Positions 9,604 through 19,455 are shown, counted from the first letter of the stretch. The stretch is DNA of 36,298 nucleotides from an uncultured Bacteroidota bacterium (GCA_902605445.1 CACLCL010000009.1:1-36298), one strand, 5' to 3'. The notes: generated by a model from the sequence alone, not told the origin. A program made the numbers and translations.

Positions 9604-10530
9604 TTATATATCCAATAATGAGTTTGTCATGCTTACACCCTCAGCACTTTCTCTTAAATTTTTCATTTCGTCAGAATTTAATTTCAATTCTATAATATTT
9701 TCAATACCATTTTTACCTAGAACGATGGGGACACCTATACATAGATCCTTTAAACCATATTCTCCGTCAAGCATTACAGAGCATGGGAAAACTTTTTTGT
9801 GATTACATGCAATAGATTGAACTAAAGAACTTACAGCTGCGCCAGGTGCGTACCATGCGGATGTTCCCAAGAGCTTTGTAAGTGTAGCTCCTCCAATTTT
9901 AGTTTCCTCTGCAACTTGATTTAGCCTTTTTTCAGAAATTAATTCAGAAACCCTGATACCATTTCTTGTGGCCATTGACGTTAGTGGAACCATGCCTTTA
10001 TCGCTATGACCGCCTATCACCATTCCATCAATATCACTTATTGGGGATTCAAGGGCTTCAGCTAATCTATATTTAAACCTAGCAGAATCCAATGCACCAC
10101 CCATTCCAATTATCCTGCTGGAAGGTATTGATGTGGTTTTATGGACGAGATAAGTCATAGTGTCCATTGGATTGCTAACAACTATTAAGATTGAATCAGG
10201 GGATTCTTTTAATAAATTTGATGCTACATCTTTTACTATACCTGCATTTATACCAATCAATTCTTCTCTAGTCATTCCTGGTTTCCTAGGGATTCCAGAT
10301 GTAATTACACAAATTTGACTATTAGATGTCTTTGAGTAGTCATTTGTGGTTCCGACTATTTTAGTATCAAAGTTGTTTAATGACGCGGTTTGCATCAAAT
10401 CCATTGCCTTGCCTTCAGCAAAACCTTCTTTAATATCCAAAATAACAACTTCAGATGCAAAATTTTTGATTGCTATGTATTCAGCACAACTTGCACCCAC
10501 AGCACCAGCACCAACAATAGTAACTTTCAT
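9604..10530 (-). CDS. mdh: Malate dehydrogenase
   Basis: This enzyme oxidises malate to oxaloacetate with NAD in the TCA cycle. The 308-residue protein begins with the Rossmann motif GAGAVG (7-12), and Asp32 is placed for NAD ribose binding. Substrate-binding arginines are Arg82 and Arg88 (RKPGMTR) and Arg151. Asn120 (SNPMD), Asp148 and catalytic His175 (GGHSD) are all present. Arg82 in the loop, where lactate dehydrogenases carry Gln, argues for malate as substrate, although this group is LDH-like in fold. It lies 10 bases downstream of gyrB and 89 bases upstream of the secDF start, so it is probably cotranscribed with gyrB. Citrate synthase is also encoded in the window. Confidence 0.95.
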   Translation of the reverse strand: MKVTIVGAGAVGASCAEYIAIKNFASEVVILDIKEGFAEGKAMDLMQTASLNNFDTKIVGTTNDYSKTSNSQICVITSGIPRKPGMTREELIGINAGIVKDVASNLLKESPDSILIVVSNPMDTMTYLVHKTTSIPSSRIIGMGGALDSARFKYRLAEALESPISDIDGMVIGGHSDKGMVPLTSMATRNGIRVSELISEKRLNQVAEETKIGGATLTKLLGTSAWYAPGAAVSSLVQSIACNHKKVFPCSVMLDGEYGLKDLCIGVPIVLGKNGIENIIELKLNSDEMKNLRESAEGVSMTNSLLDI

Positions 10531-10540
10531 ATTAAATTAT

Positions 10541-12493
<1,953 letters not shown>

Positions 12494-12501
12494 TTAGTTT
12501 A

Positions 12502-12548
12502 AAAAATAGTTTTTTTATTCATACAAAATGACCAAAAAAACTATTTTT
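12502..12548. repeat. Perfect 15-bp inverted repeat in the gyrB leader/promoter
   Basis: Bases 12502-12516 (five A, TAG, seven T) and 12534-12548 (seven A, CTA, five T) are exact reverse complements with a 17-base spacer. The right arm directly touches the TATATTTG box at 12549-12556, so the inferred transcription start falls in or beside that arm. It could be an operator for a dimeric regulator, a cruciform-prone element, or a hairpin in the gyrB mRNA leader. Confidence 0.7.
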
Positions 12549-12556
12549 CAAATATA
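12549..12556 (-). promoter_or_regulatory. Candidate -7 box of the gyrB promoter
   Basis: TATATTTG on the minus strand fits the Bacteroidota TAnnTTTG consensus and is identical to the secDF box. It lies about 73 bases before the gyrB ATG. The only upstream TTG is 15 bases away (12574-12572), shorter than the usual 17-23, so the -33 element is weak. Confidence 0.4.
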
Positions 12557-12613
12557 CAAAAAAAGCACCCTCAACAGATTAAAATAAGTATTATTTGGAA
12601 TATAAGTTATTAA

Positions 12614-12632
12614 CAATTTTTTTTAAAAATTG
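12614..12632. terminator. A/T hairpin just after asnB, possible weak terminator
   Basis: An exact 8-bp inverted repeat (CAATTTTT at 12614-12621 and AAAAATTG at 12625-12632) with a 3-base loop sits 4 bases beyond the asnB stop. It has only one G-C pair and is not followed by a clear U tract in the asnB direction, so termination is a guess. Confidence 0.25.
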
Positions 12633-12636
12633 ACAA

Positions 12637-14295
12637 CTAGTAGGCATCTTTATGAACCTTCGAAATAGCCCTACCTGAAGGTTCATTTAATGACTTGAAA
12701 GCTTCATCCCACTCCAAGGCAATTTTAGTGCTGCACGCAACTGATGGTTCTTGAGGTACAGACATCGCAGCAGTATTAGAAGGAAAGTGATTTGAAAATA
12801 AAGTCCTATAATAATATTCCTCTTTGGATGTTGGTGTTTGTATTGGAAACTTGATCTTTGCATCTTTCATTTGCTGATTTGATATGTTTTTTTCAACATA
12901 TTCTTTTATGGAATCAATCCAACTGTATCCAACACCATCACTAAACTGCTCTTTTTGTCTCCACAATATTTCCGGAGGTAGATATTCTTCAAAAGCTTTT
13001 CTCAATATCCATTTTTCAATTCTTTCAGAGTTAATCATTTTATCATTTGGATTTAGAGACATTGCAACATCAATAAATTCTTTGTCTAAAAATGGTACTC
13101 TACCTTCAACACCCCAAGCTGCTAGACTTTTATTAGCACGCAAACAGTCATACATATGTAATTTTTTATATTTTCTTACTGTCTCATCATGAAACTCTTT
13201 GGGGTTTGGTGCTTTATGAAAATACAAATAACCCCCAAATAATTCATCAGCACCTTCACCTGACAAAACCATTTTAATTCCCATAGATTTTATCACTCTT
13301 GCCATTAAATACATTGGAGTTGAGGCTCTTACAGTCGTAACATCATACGTTTCCAGATTATATATAACATCTCTAATTGCATCCAATCCTTCTTGAACAG
13401 TAAAGACTATTTCGTGATGAATGGTGCCAATAAAATCTGCAACTTTTTTTGCGGCTAATAAATCTGGTGAATCTTTCAAGCCAACAGAAAAAGAATGTAA
13501 TTGAGGCCACCAAGCTGGTTTTTTATTATTTGTTTCAATTCTTTTTTCAGAGAATTTTTTTGCAATTGCAGACGTAATTGATGAATCTAAACCACCTGAA
13601 AGGAGCACGCCATAGGGAACATCACTCATAAGTTGTCTATGTACAGCATTTTCAAGTGATGCTTTGAGTTTAGTAATATTTGATTTTACATTCATTACAT
13701 TTTCGTAAAGCTCCCAGTCTCTTGAATACCACTTTTTAAATCCTTTTTTTGAACTTTGAAGATAATGGCCGGGGGGGAACAATTCAATTTTTCTACAATG
13801 TCCTTCTAGTGCTTTAAGCTCTGATGCTACAAAGAAAACATCATTATCATCCCAACCTATGTACAGAGGAATAATACCCACGTGATCACGGGCTATAAAA
13901 TATTCTCCACTGTAAGAATCATATATTGCAAAGGCAAATATTCCATTCAACATATCCAGGAAATTTGGCCCATATTTTTCATACATTGGAAGAATAACCT
14001 CACAGTCACTTTTGGTTGAAAATTTATAATCAGGAAAATTTTTTCTTAAAACTGCATGATTATAAATTTCTCCATTTGCGGCAAGTATTAATCTTTTGTT
14101 GTGACTATACAAAGGCTGTTGACCGGATGAGGGATCAACGATTGCAAGTCTTTCGTGCGCCATGATAACATCATCAGATGAAAAAATACCACTCCAATCA
14201 GGACCACGATGTCTGACTAATTTAGCCATTTCTAAAACTTTTGATCTTAATTTTTTGTCCTTACCTGTATTAAATGCACAAACAATACCACACAT
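12637..14295 (-). CDS. asnB: Asparagine synthase B, glutamine-hydrolysing
   Basis: AsnB makes asparagine from aspartate using glutamine-derived ammonia and ATP. The 552-residue length is close to E. coli AsnB. The start is fixed by MCGIVCAF, in which Cys2 becomes the N-terminal glutaminase nucleophile. RHRGPDWSG (28-36), HERLAIVDP (47-55), NGE (74-76) and Asp98 complete the glutaminase domain. The synthetase domain has the pyrophosphate loop LSGGLDSS at 232-239 and later GEGADELFGGY and GVEGRVPFLD. Both active sites look intact. It is flanked by A/T-rich gaps of 150 bases upstream and 161 bases downstream and is probably transcribed alone. Similar paralogues in secondary metabolism lack this complete set, so a housekeeping role is favoured. 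Confidence 0.96.
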   Translation of the reverse strand: MCGIVCAFNTGKDKKLRSKVLEMAKLVRHRGPDWSGIFSSDDVIMAHERLAIVDPSSGQQPLYSHNKRLILAANGEIYNHAVLRKNFPDYKFSTKSDCEVILPMYEKYGPNFLDMLNGIFAFAIYDSYSGEYFIARDHVGIIPLYIGWDDNDVFFVASELKALEGHCRKIELFPPGHYLQSSKKGFKKWYSRDWELYENVMNVKSNITKLKASLENAVHRQLMSDVPYGVLLSGGLDSSITSAIAKKFSEKRIETNNKKPAWWPQLHSFSVGLKDSPDLLAAKKVADFIGTIHHEIVFTVQEGLDAIRDVIYNLETYDVTTVRASTPMYLMARVIKSMGIKMVLSGEGADELFGGYLYFHKAPNPKEFHDETVRKYKKLHMYDCLRANKSLAAWGVEGRVPFLDKEFIDVAMSLNPNDKMINSERIEKWILRKAFEEYLPPEILWRQKEQFSDGVGYSWIDSIKEYVEKNISNQQMKDAKIKFPIQTPTSKEEYYYRTLFSNHFPSNTAAMSVPQEPSVACSTKIALEWDEAFKSLNEPSGRAISKVHKDAY

Positions 14296-14357
14296 AATTT
14301 AAATTTTTAACAAAAAAAATAAAAAAACTATTAATATTAAATATATAAAACCATTTT

Positions 14358-14392
14358 AATTAAAAATTATATATATAAACAAATTTTTAATT
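14358..14392. repeat. 11-bp A/T inverted repeat between queE and asnB
   Basis: AATTAAAAATT (14358-14368) and its exact reverse complement (14382-14392) are separated by 13 bases. The element lies after the queE stop and about 60 bases before the asnB start. It contains no G-C pair and lies in very A/T-rich DNA, so chance is possible. It could act as a queE terminator or an asnB leader element. Confidence 0.4.
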
Positions 14393-14445
14393 GAAAAATT
14401 ATATTAAAAATAGTATTTCAGGTGCTTAAAATTGAAAAAATAAAG

Positions 14446-15075
14446 CTATGGTACTTTTAAATATTTATGAGATTGTAATGAAATTTTCCATTTTGGATTT
14501 TGCTTAACGAAATCTACCATTAATGGCATAACAATGTCTCTTTTACTCCATTCAGGCTGTAAATACAAAACAGCTTTACTATTTACCTTTTTTGCTTGTT
14601 CTTCAGCAAATATAAAGTCATGTTTGTTATATATGATAATTTTTAACTCATTGGCATGAAAATATACCTCATCCATTGGTTTTTTAGCTTTTTTTGGAGA
14701 CAAACATATCCAATCCCAATCACCTGTTAAGGGATAAGCTCCAGATGTCTCAATGTGTATTTTTTTATTAGCCTTTTTCAACTCTCTAGTTAATGGATAC
14801 ATATTCCACATCAAAGGCTCACCACCAGTAACAATAACATACTCTGAGAATTCTTTAGACATTTTTACTATCTCATTTACCGAAATAATTGGATGAGCCT
14901 TATGATCCCAGCTTTCTTTTACATCGCACCAATGACAACCAATATCGCAACCGCCAGTTCTAATAAAATAAGAGGCTGTACCTCGGTAATAACCCTCACC
15001 CTGAATTGTATAGAATGATTCCATAATTGGTAACATCTCACCCTTTCCTAAAAGTAACTTTGTCTTTTTATCCAT
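14446..15075 (-). CDS. queE: 7-carboxy-7-deazaguanine synthase (radical SAM)
   Basis: QueE rearranges 6-carboxytetrahydropterin to 7-carboxy-7-deazaguanine, a step to queuosine in tRNA. The 209-residue protein has YTIQGEGYYRGTASYF (22-37), then the radical-SAM cluster CX3CX2C at Cys43, Cys47 and Cys50, followed by the substrate segment DVKESWD. TGGEPLMW supplies the SAM-binding GGE motif, and LSPKKAKKP and YLQPEW are typical of the family. Its length matches other compact QueE enzymes. It is divergent from the RluF-like gene with a 60-base gap, and no other queuosine genes are adjacent. FolE, encoded 11 kb away, provides the dihydroneopterin triphosphate that starts the pathway. Confidence 0.95.
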   Translation of the reverse strand: MDKKTKLLLGKGEMLPIMESFYTIQGEGYYRGTASYFIRTGGCDIGCHWCDVKESWDHKAHPIISVNEIVKMSKEFSEYVIVTGGEPLMWNMYPLTRELKKANKKIHIETSGAYPLTGDWDWICLSPKKAKKPMDEVYFHANELKIIIYNKHDFIFAEEQAKKVNSKAVLYLQPEWSKRDIVMPLMVDFVKQNPKWKISLQSHKYLKVP

Positions 15076-15082
15076 TTCAAAA

Positions 15083-15090
15083 CAAATATA
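15083..15090 (-). promoter_or_regulatory. Candidate -7 box for queE
   Basis: TATATTTG on the minus strand lies 7 bases upstream of the queE ATG, which would give a nearly leaderless mRNA. No TTG is found 17-23 bases upstream, so this is a half match only. It is the third exact copy of this octamer in a short intergenic region of the window. Confidence 0.3.
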
Positions 15091-15135
15091 AAAATCTTAA
15101 TATCTATATTTACTAAGCCAATCAAATATTTATAA

Positions 15136-15840
15136 ATGCTTAAATCAGGTACAAGAATAAATAAATTTTTAAGCGAAGTAGGGTATTGCTCAAGACGACA
15201 AGCAGATTCTCTTATTGAGCAAGGGCGAGTTTATGTTGACAGAAAACCTGCAAAAATGGGAATGAAGGTTTTTGAAGATGATTTGATTGAAGTTGACGGT
15301 GAAAAAATAAATCAAATAAAAAAGAAAAAAATATTCATTGCACTTAATAAACCAAAGGGTATTGTATGTACAACAAATTCGGATGTTGAAGAAAATAATA
15401 TTATCGATTTTGTAAACTATCATGAAAGAATTTTCCCTGTTGGAAGGCTTGATAGATCAACTACAGGTTTAATTCTTTTAACAAATGATGGGGAAACAGC
15501 CAATCAAATATTAAAAACATCAAATAATAACGAAAAAGAATATCTAGTAAAAGTAAATAAACCAATATCAGAGTCTATTCTTAAAAAAATGAGTGAAGGA
15601 ATTCCAATGTTAGGAAAGAAAACAAGAAAATGCTCAATTAAAAAACTAAAAACAAACCAATTTAAAATAATTTTAACCCAAGGTTTAAATAGACAAATTC
15701 GAAGAATGTGCAACTATTTCGATTTTAAGGTGGTTTCACTTGTCAGAACCAGAATAATGAATATAAAATTAGATATTCCTGAAGGGAAATATAGACTACT
15801 AAATGAAAATGAAATTAAAAGCTTAAAGAATAAAATATGA
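15136..15840 (+). CDS. rluF: 23S rRNA pseudouridine synthase, RluF-like
   Basis: This RsuA/RluB/E/F-family enzyme isomerises uridine in large-subunit rRNA. The 234 residues comprise an N-terminal S4 RNA-binding domain (about 7-65, with RINKFLSEVGYCSRRQAD) and a catalytic domain. In the latter, GRLDRSTTG at 103-111 contains the catalytic Asp106. KEYLVKV and GLNRQIRRMCNYF are later family motifs. Overall it resembles Bacteroidota proteins annotated as RluF (position 2604 in E. coli numbering). RluB or RluE specificity cannot be excluded from sequence alone. It opens a plus-strand run and its TGA overlaps the ATG of the pterin dehydratase gene (ATGA), indicating coupled translation. Confidence 0.88.
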   Translation: MLKSGTRINKFLSEVGYCSRRQADSLIEQGRVYVDRKPAKMGMKVFEDDLIEVDGEKINQIKKKKIFIALNKPKGIVCTTNSDVEENNIIDFVNYHERIFPVGRLDRSTTGLILLTNDGETANQILKTSNNNEKEYLVKVNKPISESILKKMSEGIPMLGKKTRKCSIKKLKTNQFKIILTQGLNRQIRRMCNYFDFKVVSLVRTRIMNIKLDIPEGKYRLLNENEIKSLKNKI

Positions 15841-16136
15841 ACGGACTTTTAAGTAAAGTTGACATAATTAAAAATATGAACAATCTTTCTAATCATTGGA
15901 GACTTGAGGATATCTATTTGAAGGCTAATTTTGATTTTAAAAGCTTTTCAGATGCAATAACGTTTATGTCAATAGTCAGCAAAAAATGTGATAAACTTAA
16001 CCATCACCCAAAATGGACAAATGTTTATAATAAAATAGAAATAGAACTTTACACACATGATGCTCGTGGAATAACTATTAAAGACTTTGAACTTTCATCA
16101 TTTATAGATGAGGTATTTAGTAAGAATTTTAAATAA
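15837..16136 (+). CDS. phhB: Pterin-4a-carbinolamine dehydratase
   Basis: The enzyme dehydrates 4a-hydroxytetrahydropterin, recycling the cofactor of aromatic amino acid hydroxylases; some relatives serve molybdopterin or other pterin metabolism. The 99-residue protein fits the family size. The signature is clear: KLNHHPKW at 53-60 with paired His56-His57, then YTHDARGIT (72-80) with the later His and Asp. The annotated ATG overlaps the preceding stop by 4 bases; a second Met at residue 14 is possible, because the conserved region begins near NLSNHWRLED. It is followed after 3 bases by the PepSY protein gene. No phenylalanine hydroxylase is visible in the window, so its substrate source here is unknown. 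Confidence 0.92.
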   Translation: MNGLLSKVDIIKNMNNLSNHWRLEDIYLKANFDFKSFSDAITFMSIVSKKCDKLNHHPKWTNVYNKIEIELYTHDARGITIKDFELSSFIDEVFSKNFK

Positions 16137-16139
16137 AAA

Positions 16140-16835
16140 ATGAAACCTAAAACAAAATTAAGAATTAGAAGAGCTCATAGATATCTTGGAGTTTTTTTGG
16201 GAATACAATTTTTATTTTGGACTGTAAGTGGGCTATATTTTAGTTGGACAAATTTAGATAAAATTCATGGAAACCAATTTAAAAGAAGTCCTATTCCTAA
16301 GAAGTTTTCTAATCTTTTGAGTCCCTCTGAAATTACCCACAACGGTGGAATTAATTCAATTGAAATTAGAGAAATTGCAGGAAATCCATACTATTGGATT
16401 AATAATGAAAAACTATATAATGCATATAGTGGAGAAGTTAAGGAAGGTATTAATAAGCAAGAAGCTTTAGATATTGCATCAAAAAATATGAATGAAGCAC
16501 TTAGATTTAAATCAATAAAAAAAATTAGCAAAGCTGGAAACCATCATGAGTACAGAGAAAAATTATTACCAGCATATGTGATAGCTTACGATTCGAAAGA
16601 AAATATTAAAGCTTATGTTTCAGTTTCAGACGGAAAATTTCAAACCGTCAGACACAGAGATTGGAGATGGTTTGATTTTCTTTGGATGACACATACAATG
16701 GATTATGAAGGAAGAGATGATTTTAATAATAAAATATTGAGGATATTTTCTCTTCTTGGCTTAATTACAGTTTTTAGTGGTTTTTTATTGTATTTTGTGT
16801 CCTCTAAAACACTTCAGAAAATATTTAAAAAATGA
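16140..16835 (+). CDS. PepSY-type membrane protein
   Basis: The 231-residue protein has two membrane segments, about 15-36 (YLGVFLGIQFLFWTVSGLYF) and 203-223, with a soluble region of about 165 residues between them. That region is probably periplasmic, given the basic N-terminus and basic C-terminal tail. The middle contains a PepSY-like stretch (INKQEALDIASKN) and a conserved-looking HRDWRWFDFLWMTHTMDY (about 177-194) just before the second helix. Such proteins resemble the PepSY-associated TM family. Known or suspected roles include protease inhibition and association with membrane redox or metal proteins, but none can be assigned here. It starts 3 bases after phhB, and its TGA overlaps the ATG of the VOC gene. 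Confidence 0.8.
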   Translation: MKPKTKLRIRRAHRYLGVFLGIQFLFWTVSGLYFSWTNLDKIHGNQFKRSPIPKKFSNLLSPSEITHNGGINSIEIREIAGNPYYWINNEKLYNAYSGEVKEGINKQEALDIASKNMNEALRFKSIKKISKAGNHHEYREKLLPAYVIAYDSKENIKAYVSVSDGKFQTVRHRDWRWFDFLWMTHTMDYEGRDDFNNKILRIFSLLGLITVFSGFLLYFVSSKTLQKIFKK

Positions 16836-17251
16836 AACTAATTCCTTTTCATTTAGCAATACCAGTTCACGATATAGAATTATGCAGAAAATTTTATAAA
16901 GATATTTTAGGGTGCATTGAAGGAAGAAGTGATAAAGATTGGGTTGACTTCAATTTTTTTGGACATCAATTAGTTATTCATTATCAGGAAAAATCAAGAA
17001 ATTTAGAAAATGAAAATCAAGTGGATGGCAAAAGTGTTCCAATACCCCACTTTGGATTAATTTTAGAATGGGATACATTCACAAATTTTGCAAAAAACTT
17101 AAAAGCAAAAGGTGTAAAATTTGTAATAGAACCCTACATACGTTTTAAGGGTCAAGCAGGTGAACAGGCCACGATGTTTTTCAAGGATCCCTCCGGCAAT
17201 GCACTTGAATTTAAATCATTTAAAGACCATGATCAAATATTTGCTACTTAA
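16832..17251 (+). CDS. VOC-family (glyoxalase/dioxygenase-like) protein
   Basis: This is a 139-residue vicinal-oxygen-chelate fold protein with two beta-alpha-beta-beta-beta modules. The first starts with PFHLAIPVHDIELCRKFYKD (5-24) and the second with PHFGLILEW (72-80). Likely metal ligands are His7, His73 and Glu126 (GNALEF), the usual pattern of metal-dependent VOC enzymes. FFKDPSGNALEFK is the common C-terminal motif. The sequence does not distinguish a lyase, dioxygenase or binding protein, so I give no substrate. The start overlaps the stop of the PepSY gene (ATGA at 16832-16835). Its stop is immediately adjacent to the folD stop on the opposite strand. Confidence 0.88.
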   Translation: MKLIPFHLAIPVHDIELCRKFYKDILGCIEGRSDKDWVDFNFFGHQLVIHYQEKSRNLENENQVDGKSVPIPHFGLILEWDTFTNFAKNLKAKGVKFVIEPYIRFKGQAGEQATMFFKDPSGNALEFKSFKDHDQIFAT

Positions 17252-18118
17252 TTAACCTTTGTATGCTAACAAAGTATTTTTTAATAGCATAGCTATAGTC
17301 ATAGGACCAACACCTCCTGGAACAGGAGTTATATAACTAGATTTTTTAGATACGTTTTTATAGTCAACATCGCCAACAATTTTATAACCTTTAGCAGAGT
17401 TATCTGAGACTCTTGTTATACCCACATCAATAATAATAGCACCGTCTTTTACCATATCAGCTTTCACAAAATTTGGCACTCCTAAAGCTGAGATTATTAT
17501 ATCAGCATCACGAGTTAGTTTCTCAATATTTTTAGTTCTACTGTGCGCGAGCGTTACAGTAGAGTTTCCAGGATTAGATTTTTGACTCATTAAAATACTA
17601 ATTGGCCTTCCAACTATATCAGATCTACCAATAACAACAGTGTGTTTAGCAGAGGTTTCAACTTTATATCTTTTTAATAACTCCATTATTCCAAAGGGAG
17701 TAGCCGAAATAAAAGTTGGAAGGCTTAAAGCCATTTTTCCAAAATTTGTTGGATGAAAACCGTCTACATCTTTATCAGCATCAACTGCCATTAATATTTT
17801 TTGAGAATCAATATGTTTGGGCAAAGGAAGTTGAACGATATAGCCATCTATATTTTCATCATTGTTCAGGTCTTTAACTTTTTCAAGGAGATCATTTTCA
17901 GAAATTGTTTCAGGAAGTTTTATCAAAGTAGACTCAAAACCAACTCTTTTACAAGCACGAACTTTACTACCAACATATGTTAGACTTGCTCCATCATCAC
18001 CTACAATAACTGCAGCTAAATGTGGAGGCCTTGAACCTTTTTCAACAATCCTTTTTACAGATTCTGCAATTTCAGCTTTAATATCATTACTTGTTTTTTT
18101 GCCGTCTAAAATTATCAT
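17252..18118 (-). CDS. folD: Methylenetetrahydrofolate dehydrogenase/cyclohydrolase
   Basis: FolD interconverts 5,10-methylene-, 5,10-methenyl- and 10-formyltetrahydrofolate with NADP, supplying one-carbon units. The 288-residue protein has the active-site Tyr48 and Lys52 (LTYVGSKVRAC), QLPLPKHI (96-103), DVDGFHP with Asp119 (117-123), the nucleotide-binding segment VVIGRSDIVGRP, and PVPGGVGPMT near the end. All family signatures are present. Its ATG overlaps the ffh TGA by 4 bases, so it is translationally coupled to the signal recognition particle gene. It is the last gene of the long minus-strand run that may begin at gltA. Its stop abuts the stop of the VOC gene on the other strand. Confidence 0.97.
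   Translation of the reverse strand: MIILDGKKTSNDIKAEIAESVKRIVEKGSRPPHLAAVIVGDDGASLTYVGSKVRACKRVGFESTLIKLPETISENDLLEKVKDLNNDENIDGYIVQLPLPKHIDSQKILMAVDADKDVDGFHPTNFGKMALSLPTFISATPFGIMELLKRYKVETSAKHTVVIGRSDIVGRPISILMSQKSNPGNSTVTLAHSRTKNIEKLTRDADIIISALGVPNFVKADMVKDGAIIIDVGITRVSDNSAKGYKIVGDVDYKNVSKKSSYITPVPGGVGPMTIAMLLKNTLLAYKG
17257..17283 (+). terminator. Candidate intrinsic terminator of the rluF-VOC run
   Basis: CTTTGT (17257-17262) and ACAAAG (17269-17274) form an exact 6-bp stem with a 6-base loop, followed by TATTTTTT. It begins 5 bases after the VOC stop and lies inside the 3' end of convergent folD. The U tract suits the plus direction only. Confidence 0.4.
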
Positions 18119-19455
18119 CTACCCTTCATATTTTGCATCATCTGCATCATTTTGTTCTGACCCATACCCTGCATCATCTTCATCATTTTACTCATTTGAT
18201 TGAATTGCTTTAATAATTGATTTATTTCTTCAACAGAGGTGCCTGAGCCTTTACTAATTCGTAATTTTCTTGACTGATTTAAGATTGAGGGGAGAGCCCT
18301 CTCTTTAGGAGTCATTGAGTTAATTATTGCTTCAATAGGCTTAAAAGATTCATTATTAATTTCTTCACCAGATTGCTTCATCATTTTATTGGCACCAGGT
18401 ATCATACCAACTAAATCTTTCATATCACCCATCTTTTTAATCTGCTGAATTTGCTTCATAAAATCATCTAAACCAAACTTATTTTTAGCAATTTTCTTTT
18501 GAATTTTTCTTGCTTCTTCTTGATCAAATTGCTGTTGTGCTCTTTCAACAAGTGAAACAACATCACCCATTCCAAGAATTCTGTCAGCCATTCTGTTAGG
18601 GTGAAATACATCCAGTGCGTCCATTTTCTCACCAGTTCCTATAAACTTGATTGGTTTATCTACTACGCTTTTAATTGACAAGGCAGCGCCACCTCTAGCA
18701 TCACCGTCTAATTTGGTAAGAACTACACCGTCAAAATCTAAAACATCATTAAATGCCATGGCGCTATTCACTGCATCTTGACCGGTCATAGAATCTACAA
18801 CAAATAAAATTTCACTTGGCTTAATAGCATTTTTAATATTTGAAATTTCATTCATCATTTCTTCATCAATTGCAAGTCTTCCTGCCGTGTCAATAATGAT
18901 TAAATTATGTCCTTTTGATTTTCCATGCTTAACCCCTGCCTTGGCAATTGCTACAGGATCTTTATTATCCTCCTCGGAATACACTTCAATGTCTAAGTCT
19001 TTTCCAAGTACATTTAGTTGCTCAATTGCAGCAGGCCTGTAAACATCACAGGCAACCATCAGTGGTTTTAATGATTTTTTCTTTCTTATATCGTTTGCAA
19101 GCTTTGCTGTAAAAGTAGTTTTACCAGAACCTTGCAGTCCAGACATTAAAACGATGGCAGGCTTATCATTTAGATTTATTTCAGAGCTCTCACCACCCAT
19201 CAATTCAGCCAATTCATCCTTTACGATTTTGACCATTAGTTGACCAGGCTTTAGGTTTGTTAAAACATCTTGGCCAATAGCTTTTTCTTTGACTCTTTGG
19301 GTAAAATCTCTAGCTATTTTAAAGTTTACATCAGCATCAAGCAGTGCACGTCTTACTTCTTTCAATGTTTCAGCAACATTAATTTCAGTTATACTTCCAT
19401 GTCCCTTTAAGACTTGTAGAGCCTTATCTAATTTTTCACTAAGATTACTAAACAT
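18115..19455 (-). CDS. ffh: Signal recognition particle protein Ffh
   Basis: Ffh binds 4.5S RNA and signal sequences on the ribosome and delivers membrane proteins to FtsY and SecYEG. The 446-residue protein has the N domain (1-90), the GTPase domain with G1 GLQGSGKT (106-113), DTAGR (189-193) and TKLDGDARGG (247-256), and a methionine-rich M domain. The C-terminal 30 residues are exceptionally Met-rich (QMSKMMKMMQGMGQNKMMQ). The RNA-binding helix-turn-helix lies near RALPSILNQSRKLRISKGSG. The 4.5S RNA gene is not seen nearby. It follows argS by 35 bases and overlaps folD by 4 bases. Confidence 0.97.
   Translation of the reverse strand: MFSNLSEKLDKALQVLKGHGSITEINVAETLKEVRRALLDADVNFKIARDFTQRVKEKAIGQDVLTNLKPGQLMVKIVKDELAELMGGESSEINLNDKPAIVLMSGLQGSGKTTFTAKLANDIRKKKSLKPLMVACDVYRPAAIEQLNVLGKDLDIEVYSEEDNKDPVAIAKAGVKHGKSKGHNLIIIDTAGRLAIDEEMMNEISNIKNAIKPSEILFVVDSMTGQDAVNSAMAFNDVLDFDGVVLTKLDGDARGGAALSIKSVVDKPIKFIGTGEKMDALDVFHPNRMADRILGMGDVVSLVERAQQQFDQEEARKIQKKIAKNKFGLDDFMKQIQQIKKMGDMKDLVGMIPGANKMMKQSGEEINNESFKPIEAIINSMTPKERALPSILNQSRKLRISKGSGTSVEEINQLLKQFNQMSKMMKMMQGMGQNKMMQMMQNMKGR

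Noticed and set aside
9604-10530. Lactate dehydrogenase instead of malate dehydrogenase
   Set aside because: Arg82 in RKPGMTR is the malate-specific residue, where lactate dehydrogenases have Gln.
12614-12632. Strong rho-independent terminator for asnB
   Set aside because: The stem has a single G-C pair and no U tract; kept only as a weak candidate.
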